Both the position numbers and the translations under genes were made by a program. 46,803 nucleotides of DNA from Candidatus Woesearchaeota archaeon (GTDB taxonomy: Archaea > Nanobdellota > Nanobdellia > Woesearchaeales > GW2011-AR4). Where the stretch lies: positions 1 through 46,803 of the forward strand of contig JAGVYA010000016.1 in the NCBI GenBank assembly GCA_018303505.1, read 5' to 3'. Position 1 is the stretch's first letter, and each line of letters opens with the position of its first letter. Under the pieces are notes generated by a model. That model made no database searches and had not been told where the DNA came from. It saw only the letters and a program-made list of their open reading frames with translations. Of the stretch, positions 1 through 8,490 are shown in pieces.

Positions 1-38
1 ACTAAAATTCTCAATAATTTTTTACTTTTCATTCTCTC

Positions 39-413
39 TCAATATGGCACATGTAGCTTTAATGAAGGCACTTTCCTAAAATCTTTTGTGTTTTTTGTAA
101 CAAGCTCTGTATTATTTAGCAGCGCTGTTGCAGCTATGATTGCATCTGGAATAGCAAGCCCATGCCTTCTGCTTATATCGCCTGCAAGTACTGAAACTTG
201 GTTGTCAATGATTTTTTTGCTCCATTGATGTAAAAAATGGAGTAATTTTTCCCTTTTGTGATTATCTTCGTTTGCTTTTCCTGCAAGCAGTTCTGCTTCG
301 GTTATAGCGGAAAAAATCACATTTTCGCTGCCAGCAATTGACTCTATAAAGCGGACAGCAGAAGCATAATTCCTAAGATGATCAACAAAAATGTTGGTGT
401 CTATAAGCATCAT
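39..413 (-). CDS. vapC: VapC-like PIN-domain ribonuclease toxin
   Basis: MLIDTNIFVDHLRN start, AxxAELLAG, and LAIPDAIIAATALLNNTELVTKNTKDF: canonical PIN acidic residues. Confidence 0.9.
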   Translation of the reverse strand: MMLIDTNIFVDHLRNYASAVRFIESIAGSENVIFSAITEAELLAGKANEDNHKREKLLHFLHQWSKKIIDNQVSVLAGDISRRHGLAIPDAIIAATALLNNTELVTKNTKDFRKVPSLKLHVPY

Positions 414-652
414 TTTAACTGCCTTTTAGTCCATTCCTTCCTTAGTCTTGTCTCGTATTCAACGCCAGTCTCTTTCATCCCTGCCCACAAGCCTGCAGCC
501 TCTTTTACAATATTTTTGTCTATCTTAACAATGTCTACCCTGTCTCCTTCAACAACAAACAGCACTTTTTCCCCTACGCGAAAATCCTTGAGTTCCCTAA
601 CATCCTTTGGGAGTGTTATTTGAAAATTTCTTGTTATTTTGGAGATTCCCAT
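410..652 (-). CDS. vapB: AbrB/MazE-like antitoxin, partner of the VapC
   Basis: ISKITRNFQITLPKDVRELKDFRVGEKVLFVVEGDRVDIVK SpoVT-AbrB fold; overlaps vapC by 4 nt. Confidence 0.85.
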   Translation of the reverse strand: MGISKITRNFQITLPKDVRELKDFRVGEKVLFVVEGDRVDIVKIDKNIVKEAAGLWAGMKETGVEYETRLRKEWTKRQLK

Positions 653-991
653 AGTAATTTTTAGTAAAACTCTTTACTATTTAAGATTTTCGGTTTTTAT
701 GTCAAATTAAGTGATTAGAAGTCAAAGACTAAACTCTGAAAGAATTAATTTTGGTTGGTAGGGTTTAGAAGCCTTTTTTTCATTCGCATGAATATTATTC
801 CATTTTTTGTTTCAATTTGTTTGTGGGTGTAGATATTGCCCTCTACAGTAATGTAATCTAACTTCCCATTATCAGAAAAGAGTTGCAATATATCCACCCC
901 CACGTATGAATTTTATGGTTAATTCAATATAAAAAGTTTTTGCTTTATCGTATAGAAATTAGTATACTGGGGTATTAATTTCATTAATATT

Positions 992-1780
992 TTATACTCT
1001 TTTAACAAAATTATAAATCTCTTCATACATATTTTTTTTATAATCCCCATCAAATAAACCATGTCCTGTTGCATTGATTATAACAATCTTTTTATCTTTT
1101 GATTTGATATTTTTGTAGATATAATTTGCACTGTTGGAATCAATTTTTGTGTCATTGCTTAGCTGTATTATTAAAATCGGCTCTGTTATTTTTGATAAAT
1201 TTTGTTTGTATATTTCAATAAATTTGACAAGCTGCTCAACTCCTGCTGCAGAATATTTATCGTAATGATATTTCTTTTCTTCTTCTGTGGTGTTTCTTGC
1301 TTCATATTTTTTGAAGTATTTGATGAGCCATGCATGTCCTGCTCTCTTATCTTGTAAGCCAACTGGTGAAGCAAGCGAAATAACTCCTGCAGTGTCTTTC
1401 TGCTCTGCAAGGTACAAGGCAAGGGCTCCTCCCAAAGAATGGCCTGCAACAAAAATCTTTTTTGCTTTCTTTGACAATTCATTGTATCCATATTCATAAT
1501 CCTTATACCAGTCTTGCCATTTGGCATTATCAAGTTCTTTTATATCAGTTCCGTGCCCTTTTAGCCTGACAACATAAACTGTAATGTTCCTGTCTGCCAA
1601 ATATTGCGCAAGCTCTTTTACTTCATTAGGAGAAGCCTCAAAACCATGAGTAAGCAAAACCCCAATTTCTGAATTATTGCCAACAATGAAAGCTTCATTT
1701 CCAGCTCTGACGCTGTAGGGATGATTTGCAGAACATGAAGTGAGCAGAAGCAGCAGAATTGGAAGGGTAATTTTTCCCAT
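992..1780 (-). CDS. Alpha/beta hydrolase (carboxylesterase/monoacylglycerol-lipase-like), predicted lipoprotein
   Basis: GVLLTHGFEASPNEV oxyanion region, GHSLGG nucleophile elbow, C-terminal GHGLFDGD; lipobox-like LLTSC at the N-terminus. Confidence 0.8.
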   Translation of the reverse strand: MGKITLPILLLLLTSCSANHPYSVRAGNEAFIVGNNSEIGVLLTHGFEASPNEVKELAQYLADRNITVYVVRLKGHGTDIKELDNAKWQDWYKDYEYGYNELSKKAKKIFVAGHSLGGALALYLAEQKDTAGVISLASPVGLQDKRAGHAWLIKYFKKYEARNTTEEEKKYHYDKYSAAGVEQLVKFIEIYKQNLSKITEPILIIQLSNDTKIDSNSANYIYKNIKSKDKKIVIINATGHGLFDGDYKKNMYEEIYNFVKRV

Positions 1781-1782
1781 TG

Positions 1783-2052
1783 CTATCTTTTGCTTTTTGC
1801 TTTTCTTTCACTGATAAATCTTTGAGGAGGTCTTCTGTAATGGCGCCAGAAATTGTCTATTCCCTGCTGGTCCGTCCTTCTCTGCTGCACTTGTTCTTCT
1901 GTTAAATCAGGCATAGCTAGAGTCATTGAAGAAGGCTTTTCCCTCCTGAATTTTGCGTAGCGCTCTTTCTTTGCGCTTATTTTTTTTGGTTTGTCTTTTT
2001 TTCCCATAGAAAAGAGTATGCCTAACTTATATTTAAATAATGCGGAGGACAT
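1783..2052 (-). CDS. Small basic hypothetical protein (true start probably MGKKDKPKK, about 2007)
   Basis: Open frame adjacent to the hydrolase; the N-terminal 15 aa probably belong to the upstream region. Confidence 0.45.
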   Translation of the reverse strand: MSSALFKYKLGILFSMGKKDKPKKISAKKERYAKFRREKPSSMTLAMPDLTEEQVQQRRTDQQGIDNFWRHYRRPPQRFISERKAKSKR

Positions 2053-2089
2053 GCTTATAGGATAGTAGTTGAATGTAGAGATTTTTAAT

Positions 2090-2317
2090 TTATTTCAGTA
2101 AATCCATAAATTCGTCTCTAGTCAAACCACTTTGTTTGATTATTGCTAGAAGTGTGCCTTTAGCAATTTCATCATGATTGGGTACTGTAAGTCTTCTATG
2201 CGGCTCTTCTTTATGTCGTAAAATCATATGGCTTCCAGTTTGATGATCAATTTCATAACCAATTTTGGATAAAGCTTTGACAACTTTAATACCAGAAATT
2301 ACTGGCAATTTTGGCAT
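2090..2317 (-). CDS. hicA: HicA toxin (mRNA interferase)
   Basis: PVISGIKVVKALSKIGYEIDHQTGSHMILRHKE..RRLTVPNHDEIAKGTLLAIIKQSGLTRDEF. Confidence 0.93.
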   Translation of the reverse strand: MPKLPVISGIKVVKALSKIGYEIDHQTGSHMILRHKEEPHRRLTVPNHDEIAKGTLLAIIKQSGLTRDEFMDLLK

Positions 2318-2524
2318 TTATATTTCCACCATTTCCTCGTACACAGAAGGAGGTATAGGCTCATTATGTTTTTTAAGACTTTCTAAATAACCTTTAATTG
2401 CATCTTTAACATTATTTAAAGCTTCTTTTCTGGATTTTCCCTGAGAAATGCATCCTGGCAAGGAAGGGCATTCTGCCACAAATATTCCATCCTCATCTTC
2501 CTCAACAACTACCCTGTATTTCAT
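2318..2524 (-). CDS. hicB: HicB antitoxin
   Basis: MKYRVVVEEDEDGIFVAECPSLPGCISQGKSRKEALNNVKDAIKGYLESL. Confidence 0.93.
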   Translation of the reverse strand: MKYRVVVEEDEDGIFVAECPSLPGCISQGKSRKEALNNVKDAIKGYLESLKKHNEPIPPSVYEEMVEI

Positions 2525-2595
2525 TTTGATTATTCAAAGACAAGCCTATATTTAAAGCTTGCTCTTGTAAAAGTATATATGATTAGAAAAACAAA

Positions 2596-2807
2596 TGCGG
2601 AGGACAGGATTTTCGGTTTGCGAGTCTCGTAAACTCGACATTTCGAACCTGCGTAGGCACTAAGCCAATAGGTGTCTTCAAGTCATAGCGTTGAGCTGCA
2701 TGCGGCAAGCATGCTCGCTTGCAACTGCTCGTAACACCACTGCAATGCCTCGCCTAAGCTTGGACAGCAAACGCTTCTATCCCGTTTGGCCGCTCCGGCA
2801 CCTCCGC
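2596..2807 (-). tRNA. tRNA-Leu (anticodon UAG) with three predicted BHB introns: 2760-2776 (17 nt, 30/31), 2674-2752 (79 nt, 37/38), 2610-2641 (32 nt, 59/60)
   Basis: Hand-folded mature 84-nt tRNA: GCGGAGG TG CCGGAGCGGCCAAACGG G ATAGG CTTAGGA CCTAT T GGCTTAGTGCCTAC GCAGG TTCGAAT CCTGT CCTCCGC A. Acceptor 7/7, anticodon stem 5/5, T-stem 5/5 (one G-U), long variable arm, A73 discriminator. Each intron has 3-nt bulges flanking a central helix. Confidence 0.85.
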
Positions 2808-2808
2808 G

Positions 2809-2863
2809 AACTTTGTGAGCGGAGGTCACGAACAAAGTGAGTATACCTCCGCATAACAAAGTT
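2809..2863. repeat. Two-part hairpin upstream of the tRNA 5' end, duplicating the tRNA acceptor strand
   Basis: aactttgt..acaaagtt (8 bp) enclosing gcggaggt..acctccgc (8 bp). Confidence 0.75.
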
Positions 2864-2919
2864 AAAAAAGAGCCTAATTTAAAAATATTCCTAAAAGTTT
2901 GAGATAATTTAAATTATTT

Positions 2920-3157
2920 CAATCCGCTTCGGCAAATCTAGTGCTCAGCCTCGCTGTCTTGCCACACAGTTGAATGCGAGCGTGCTCGCATCCCCCACGC
3001 ATCTCTCGGCTTCGCCTAGTTATTCACTATAAAAATCAACAACGGTTCACTTTCTTCACTATCGAAAATGCAAAGCATTTTCGGGAGTCCAAAAAACCTT
3101 TGGTTTTTGATACCTTTGCTGCCAAAAGTCGTTGTTGGTTTTTGAATTTTTTAAAAG
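2920..3157. repeat. Family-2 intergenic repeat, copy 1 ('cttcggcaaa...cgcctagttattcac...aacaacggttcactttcttcac...gtcgttgttggttttt')
   Basis: Shares ordered blocks with 31495-31640, 33236-33430 and partially with 14221-14315. Confidence 0.75.
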
Positions 3158-3218
3158 TGTTTTTTATTGATTTTATTTTTCCGTTAATGCTTTATTTGAA
3201 CTAATTAAGAACTCAAAT

Positions 3219-3386
3219 TTATTTTATCTTTTTCTGCCATTTATACTTTCTCATTCTTTTGCTTTTGCCAAAGCCACAAGAACTACATTTGCTTTTGCCA
3301 AAATTAAATGTCCGTTTGCCGCAGCGCCGGCAATGTATCATATTCTTCTTGCCGGACTTCCTGCCCATTGAAGGTGTGCCTTTCAT
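3219..3386 (-). CDS. rpl37e: 50S ribosomal protein eL37 (55 aa; below the ORF-track cutoff)
   Basis: Translation MKGTPSMGRKSGKKNMIHCRRCGKRTFNFGKSKCSSCGFGKSKRMRKYKWQKKIK; CxxC..CxxC zinc finger; directly downstream of LSm as is common in archaea. Confidence 0.93.
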   Translation of the reverse strand: MKGTPSMGRKSGKKNMIHCRRCGKRTFNFGKSKCSSCGFGKSKRMRKYKWQKKIK

Positions 3387-3404
3387 TTAAACCACTTTAG
3401 AAAT

Positions 3405-3629
3405 CTAATCTGTGGATATAACTGTTATTGTGTCGCCTCTGATAAAAATAGTTCCAAGCTTCCTTGTAACTTCTCCATTTGCTCTTTCCTCAACATCCTC
3501 AAGAACAATATTGATGTGTATGTCAAATGACTTGAGCTTGCCAATGTACTGCTTGTTATTCTTCAATTCGACAAGTATTCTTTTGTCTCTTGCCTTGTTT
3601 AAGGCATCCAATGGTCTTGCTTGCTCCAT
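3405..3629 (-). CDS. lsm: Sm-like archaeal protein (LSm)
   Basis: RPLDALNKARDKRILVELKNNKQYIGKLKSFDIHINIVLEDVEE..GTIFIRGDTITVIS Sm1/Sm2 motifs. Confidence 0.93.
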   Translation of the reverse strand: MEQARPLDALNKARDKRILVELKNNKQYIGKLKSFDIHINIVLEDVEERANGEVTRKLGTIFIRGDTITVISTD

Positions 3630-3692
3630 AAAATAAAAACACCCTTAAATTTGATGCTTCCAAGAATAAGAGAGTTGTTTATAAATGTTTTC

Positions 3693-4379
3693 CTATTGAT
3701 TTTTTCTAAAGTGCTTTATGCTATCAGTAATGACATCATATGTTTTAATTAAATCAGTTTCTTTTATAACAAAAGTTATTTGGCTTTTAGTGGAAACTAC
3801 ATCTAATATATTGATGCCATTTTTTGAAATCTGATTAATGAAATAAGCATATAAGCCAGGAACTTCAATACTAGGGGCTTGTCCTTTTATTTTGGCTTCC
3901 CTTATGCTCAGTATTGCAGAGTCTCCTCTTACTTCAACAGAATGGGGTAAAATTTTCCTGAACAAAGCCTTGTTCTTTTTATCAAAAACTACAGTGATTT
4001 CGCCGCTTCCCTGATTGATAAACAATATCTCGTCCAAATCCCATCTTATTTTTTTGGAAATTTCGTTTATTTCACTGACTATTACGTTGTTTCTGTGGAA
4101 TGTTACATGTATTATGTCATTCTTCATTGAAATTTGTGAATGTGCAATTTGATTTACTAAATCTTTCTCAAGCTTAATTTGACTTAGAGTACTGCCATAT
4201 CTCGAGATACTAACCATTACAGATTCAAGCGTTGCCTGTGGGTTTTTTATTTTTATCATGGGCAATAATAATCTAGCTAATGCTGAATTATTGATTAAGC
4301 CCTTAACTAAAGAATTTTGTAGAAAAATATCTTTGTCTAGTTCTTCTCTCACTATTTGTGCTGTATTAGTCTCTTCCAT
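3693..4379 (-). CDS. ACT-domain-like regulatory protein
   Basis: C-terminal APSIEVPGLYAYFINQISKNGINILDVVSTKSQITFVIKE resembles tandem ACT domains. Confidence 0.55.
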   Translation of the reverse strand: MEETNTAQIVREELDKDIFLQNSLVKGLINNSALARLLLPMIKIKNPQATLESVMVSISRYGSTLSQIKLEKDLVNQIAHSQISMKNDIIHVTFHRNNVIVSEINEISKKIRWDLDEILFINQGSGEITVVFDKKNKALFRKILPHSVEVRGDSAILSIREAKIKGQAPSIEVPGLYAYFINQISKNGINILDVVSTKSQITFVIKETDLIKTYDVITDSIKHFRKNQ

Positions 4380-4454
4380 TTTTAAACAATTTTAACAAAA
4401 AATGTTGATTTTTAAACAATATGTTTAAATATTTATAAATATTTCCATTTGAAA

Positions 4455-4826
4455 ATGGCGAATATAATTACATTAAAGGAATTAAGTAAAATACCTGTAA
4501 AAGTAGTACCATATGGGCCTTTAACAATAGAGGGTAAGAGGTGTATCGAAGAATATGGGGACGAATTAGAAATATTATTTGGGCAACATGAATCATTACA
4601 AGTGCTAACAGATGCAAATAATCCTAATCCACTACTTAAACCATTAATAGATAGATTAGAAAGAGAAAATGAGAGCAGTGGAGGGTATGCATTTAAAGAA
4701 TTAATAATAATTCCTGAAGGTATATTTTATTTGCCTATGGGAACATACAGACTTGGCGGATACTTTAGAATGGGAGACCCTGTTAAGTTAGCTGATTTGG
4801 AATTTCTTCTAAATCAAGAAGCATGA
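4455..4826 (+). CDS. Hypothetical protein
   Basis: Open frame preceded by AT-rich promoter-like sequence. Confidence 0.55.
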   Translation: MANIITLKELSKIPVKVVPYGPLTIEGKRCIEEYGDELEILFGQHESLQVLTDANNPNPLLKPLIDRLERENESSGGYAFKELIIIPEGIFYLPMGTYRLGGYFRMGDPVKLADLEFLLNQEA

Positions 4827-4855
4827 TAAAAGATCTATTCCCAATATTTACACAT

Positions 4856-5275
4856 TCATTTTGTCTTAGTCATTTCATCAGGCACTTTGTATTCATGCCA
4901 AGAAACATTTTTATTTTCTACTGCTGATTTTAGTGATTTTTCAATTTTTGACAATTGGCTTTGTCCGCTTTTCACTTCAACGAACACGATTTCCTCAATC
5001 TTCTTTTCATCCATGCCCTTGAATACAACAAAGTCTATTGGTTTGCCCATAAACCTTGCTTCTGTCGGATTAAATGGAAAATCTGGAAGATAAGGCGCAA
5101 TTTGCTCACTAAATTGCCCGCTTAAGACTGCTCTTGATTGCTTTATTGCATCTTCCCTTTCTTTTGGTATTTTATCATCAAAATGTTTTAGGGTAATGTA
5201 TTTGCCAATTAAATATCCAATAAAAAGTATTACAATCAGTGATGCAATTACTACAATTATTTCAAAAAATTCCAT
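4856..5275 (-). CDS. Membrane-anchored Holliday-junction-resolvase-like endonuclease
   Basis: N-terminal TM helix, then FMGKPIDFVVFKGMDE..EIVFVEVKSGQSQLSKIEKSL (PD-(D/E)XK-like core). Confidence 0.7.
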   Translation of the reverse strand: MEFFEIIVVIASLIVILFIGYLIGKYITLKHFDDKIPKEREDAIKQSRAVLSGQFSEQIAPYLPDFPFNPTEARFMGKPIDFVVFKGMDEKKIEEIVFVEVKSGQSQLSKIEKSLKSAVENKNVSWHEYKVPDEMTKTK

Positions 5276-5317
5276 AAAAACAATTTATTTTACTTCAATA
5301 AATAATTATCGGAAGAG

Positions 5318-6210
5318 GGAACCGTTACCTTAATATTCTTGTTCTTGTAAAGTTATCCACAAAATAACAATCTCACAAATAAGACAGGCGCATGGGGTGG
5401 TCACCTAAAAAAGGAGCTTTTCGACAAACCCTATAGGCATAGATTTATGTGGATAATTATAAAGTTAGCGGTTGTTCTTTATTGTTTTGTCTCATCAAGA
5501 GACGCAAGAGCAATACTCTACCATGTATTTCGAATGAAGGCTTCTCACAAATCTATTTGTGAGTGGAGCAAAAAATTCCCTGAAAAATTGCCAAAAAAGA
5601 AAGTAAAGTACAAGAAGAAAGAAACAGTCATATTGTTTACTGATGAAAAATATATCTGGATAAAAGATGTGCAAGCTTACTGGTGGAGTGTAAAAGACCA
5701 TTTGGGAGATGTTCTTGCGAGCATCATAACTATGGAACGTGATTCTGCCTCTGCAAAGGAACTTTTTAGACGAGCAAAGGAAAGGATAATAGGGCAGAGT
5801 TCATGCAGTTGTGCATGACGGCTTAAAGTCTTATAACAAACCAATCAAAAATATTTTTGGGAGGAAGTGCGTGAGTATAGTTGCGGGAATTAAAGGCAGG
5901 TTTGTAATGATAAACAAAGAGCTTTATTGGATAACAAATAATTCAGCTGAAAGTCTTAATGCTCAAATTGATAGCTACTATGCAAGGCATCATTACAATT
6001 TTAACAATTTGCAAAGTGCAAATTATTTTGTTGAGATGTTTTTGTACCGCAAGAATCTAAGAGAAGCTTGTTGCTAAGGCAGAAACCTTGTGAGCATAGT
6101 AAGTTGCTATTGGCAAAGTTTGTCTGATGAGGATTGCAAAATTGACATTTTTGAAGAATGTCCCATCTATTCTGGAGATTTTTTTATTATGGGGTTAAGG
6201 TAACAGTCTC
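5318..6210 (+). mobile_element. Insertion sequence (IS6/IS240-like DDE), 893 bp, with TIRs and 9-bp TSD
   Basis: Left ggaaccgttaccttaa / right ttaaggtaacagtctc imperfect 16-bp TIRs; flanking TSD tcggaagag at 5309-5317 and 6211-6219. Confidence 0.85.
5447..6077 (+). pseudogene. DDE transposase split by a frameshift into 5447-5818 and 5811-6077
   Basis: VILFTDEKYIWIKDVQAYWWSVKD.. continues in another frame as VHDGLKSYNKPIKNIFG..WITNNSAESLNAQIDSYY; junction around 5805-5815. Confidence 0.8.
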
Positions 6211-6254
6211 TCGGAAGAGAAACCTATATAAATCGTTAAAAATTCCCTTTTCTC

Positions 6255-6635
6255 ATGGCATTATCACAGGCAAGGCCAAAAAGAAAGGAGACAGGAGGAA
6301 GGTATATAGCCTATAGGAAGAAAAGACAATATGAGCTTGGCAGAGAGCCTTCTTTCACAAAGCTTGGCAAGAAAAGAAAGCAAGTCATAAGAACAATGGG
6401 CGCTAACAGAAAGTTAAGATTGCTAAGCGCCGATACTGCGAATTTGTTTGACCCAAAATCAAAGTCATTCAAGCAGGTCAAAATCAAAACAATAACAGAC
6501 AATCCTGCCAACAGGCACTTCATAAGAAGAAACATAATGACAAAGGGCTCTGTAATTGACACAGAGCTTGGCAAAGCAAAAATAACCTCAAGGCCGGGAC
6601 AAAATGGTGTTGTTAATGCTGTGCTGATTTCTTGA
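6255..6635 (+). CDS. rps8e: 30S ribosomal protein eS8
   Basis: SQARPKRKETGGRYIAYRKKRQYELGREPSFTKLG..NPANRHFIRRNIMTKGSVIDTELGKAKITSRPGQNGVVNAVLI. Confidence 0.95.
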   Translation: MALSQARPKRKETGGRYIAYRKKRQYELGREPSFTKLGKKRKQVIRTMGANRKLRLLSADTANLFDPKSKSFKQVKIKTITDNPANRHFIRRNIMTKGSVIDTELGKAKITSRPGQNGVVNAVLIS

Positions 6636-6648
6636 ATAAAGCTTATAC

Positions 6649-7293
6649 TTATTCCGACCTTCTTATTATTGCACGTTTTTGAGGCGAGGTTCCAAGTATT
6701 AAATGCGCTGGTTCTATTGTAATCATCTGCCTTTCTTCAGGCAACTTATAATCTTTTGAGACTGTGTCTTGGGCAAAACCATATCCATGATCTCCTCGCC
6801 TTATATGTGAATAATCCAAAGTTACATTCGTCATTAAGTAGATTCTCAATGACTCTGGGAGTCTTTCGGTTTCCGGTTGGTAATAAATTAGCTCCGGGTA
6901 TCCCAGTTCTAATACTGCCTTCTCAATCCCTCTCAAGTGAACCATAGCATTTTTTTGTTCTTGTGGGTACTGCTTAAGGCTTCTGTTATTTCCCTTGATG
7001 TGACTTCTTCTGCCAAGCCTAACCATAGAGATTTTGCCGTCTTTATAGAATATATGAGCAGTGTAAATATCCTTAGAAGCATTCTCATTTTGTTTGCTGA
7101 CAAGATCATCAATAGTTTCCCTGCAATCATTATGAGCGGCAATATAGACGGTATTAGGATGTTCAACAATGTCAGGCTTTTGACATAAAAGAACATGAGA
7201 GCCGTTTCTCTCTAATAGATTGTATAAGCGTGAATCTTCTAGTCTTTCTGCTACAAACCCAGTCATTCTGTCTTTTTCCTCTGCAGATACCAT
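6649..7293 (-). CDS. Hypothetical protein, no recognised family
   Basis: Long ORF, convergent to eS8. Confidence 0.6.
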   Translation of the reverse strand: MVSAEEKDRMTGFVAERLEDSRLYNLLERNGSHVLLCQKPDIVEHPNTVYIAAHNDCRETIDDLVSKQNENASKDIYTAHIFYKDGKISMVRLGRRSHIKGNNRSLKQYPQEQKNAMVHLRGIEKAVLELGYPELIYYQPETERLPESLRIYLMTNVTLDYSHIRRGDHGYGFAQDTVSKDYKLPEERQMITIEPAHLILGTSPQKRAIIRRSE

Positions 7294-7408
7294 ACAAGAT
7301 AAGCTTTTTTTATACTTTTTAAATGTTTCGTTTTATGCTACTTAACAGAAGTGACAAATATTCAAATGAAACAATAGCTTTAAAATAAGAGAACAATTAC
7401 AAGAGGTT

Positions 7409-8425
7409 ATGGCAAAAAAAGATTACTTTGCAGAACCGTCTGCAGCCTACATCGTAAGACACAAAGAACCAACCTATGCTGCAAAGAAAGACGAGTTAGC
7501 TAATAGGATCTTGAGCCTCCAAGATAATCAATATTTGGTTATACCAATCCATTCTGTACCATTAATACCTAGGCAGTACCCTAACCCTAAAAAATTTCTG
7601 AAGCATGGTTCTTTTGTGCAAGTAAAAACTCCAAGATCTATTGACGAGGCTGTAGAAAGCCATATACTCCCATGGATATTAAGAAGAGAGGCATTTGATG
7701 CAGTTGCCTCAATGTACCATTCTGGCTACAGTTTCAGACCAATTCAAGGTTATAGAAAGGACCAAAGAGAGAGGAGGGTAAGATTGGTAGAGCTTTGTGA
7801 GGCTTTGCGCATCTTGTCTTACGGAACCCAGACCAGTAATGATATTATAATTGAAAAGGTATACCTTGATTCGAAACGTGCTTCGAAAGATGGTGCAACA
7901 GTATCTGTTAGTGTTCCTTCAAGAAGTTATAAACAACCCAGGTATAGGTTCAGAATGAACTCTGTGGTTATTGATTCCAATGATCCGCATAGTTATGTAG
8001 TTGCGAATGGATTTCTGACCGATATACATTTTCTTGCAAAAAGTTTGGCATTTAGGTTTAATTACTATGATGATAAAGAAGATTCATATGTAGTGAATAT
8101 TTTTGCTCCAGAAATAGCTGCTTATTATAGGCTTATGATGGATGAGCTTCACCGGCAACACAAGCCAAACAAATCAGTTGCTGAAATGAGTCCATTCGGC
8201 ATACCAACTAACCTCACAGTAGATTATTATAAGCGTATCTTATCTAGAGTTTTAGTTGTGGATCCTAAATTAAAGGGTAAGTCAGGGCTGAGAAAACCCA
8301 ATAAGGCAGAGCAAGAGGTGCTTCTGTGGGCATTAATAAAGGAAAAGAAATACGAGCAAACATTTTTCAGAAAGATTAGCAGGGATGGATCAATAAAAGA
8401 TTTGGATTGGAAACTTTCAGCCTGA
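7409..8425 (+). CDS. Hypothetical protein, no recognised family
   Basis: 338-aa ORF, divergent from 6649-7293. Confidence 0.65.
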   Translation: MAKKDYFAEPSAAYIVRHKEPTYAAKKDELANRILSLQDNQYLVIPIHSVPLIPRQYPNPKKFLKHGSFVQVKTPRSIDEAVESHILPWILRREAFDAVASMYHSGYSFRPIQGYRKDQRERRVRLVELCEALRILSYGTQTSNDIIIEKVYLDSKRASKDGATVSVSVPSRSYKQPRYRFRMNSVVIDSNDPHSYVVANGFLTDIHFLAKSLAFRFNYYDDKEDSYVVNIFAPEIAAYYRLMMDELHRQHKPNKSVAEMSPFGIPTNLTVDYYKRILSRVLVVDPKLKGKSGLRKPNKAEQEVLLWALIKEKKYEQTFFRKISRDGSIKDLDWKLSA

Positions 8426-8490
8426 GGCAAAAAGTTTATTATTTATTAAGAATAGGATTTATATATGATATCTTCTTAAACTTTATACTT

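Noticed and set aside
2641-2680. Reading the anticodon as GAA (Phe) in CTTGAAGAC
   Set aside because: That segment lies within the predicted 37/38 intron boundary; the only arrangement giving full stems, U33 and a long variable arm is CTTAGGA (UAG, Leu)
2760-2776. Anticodon GCT (Ser) reading of AGCGT-TTGCTG
   Set aside because: Leaves excess nucleotides between D-arm and anticodon stem, lacks a BHB at the 3' side, and A73 plus the variable arm fit Leu better
2974-3204. ORF in 2974-3204
   Set aside because: Lies inside the family-2 repeat; no coding support
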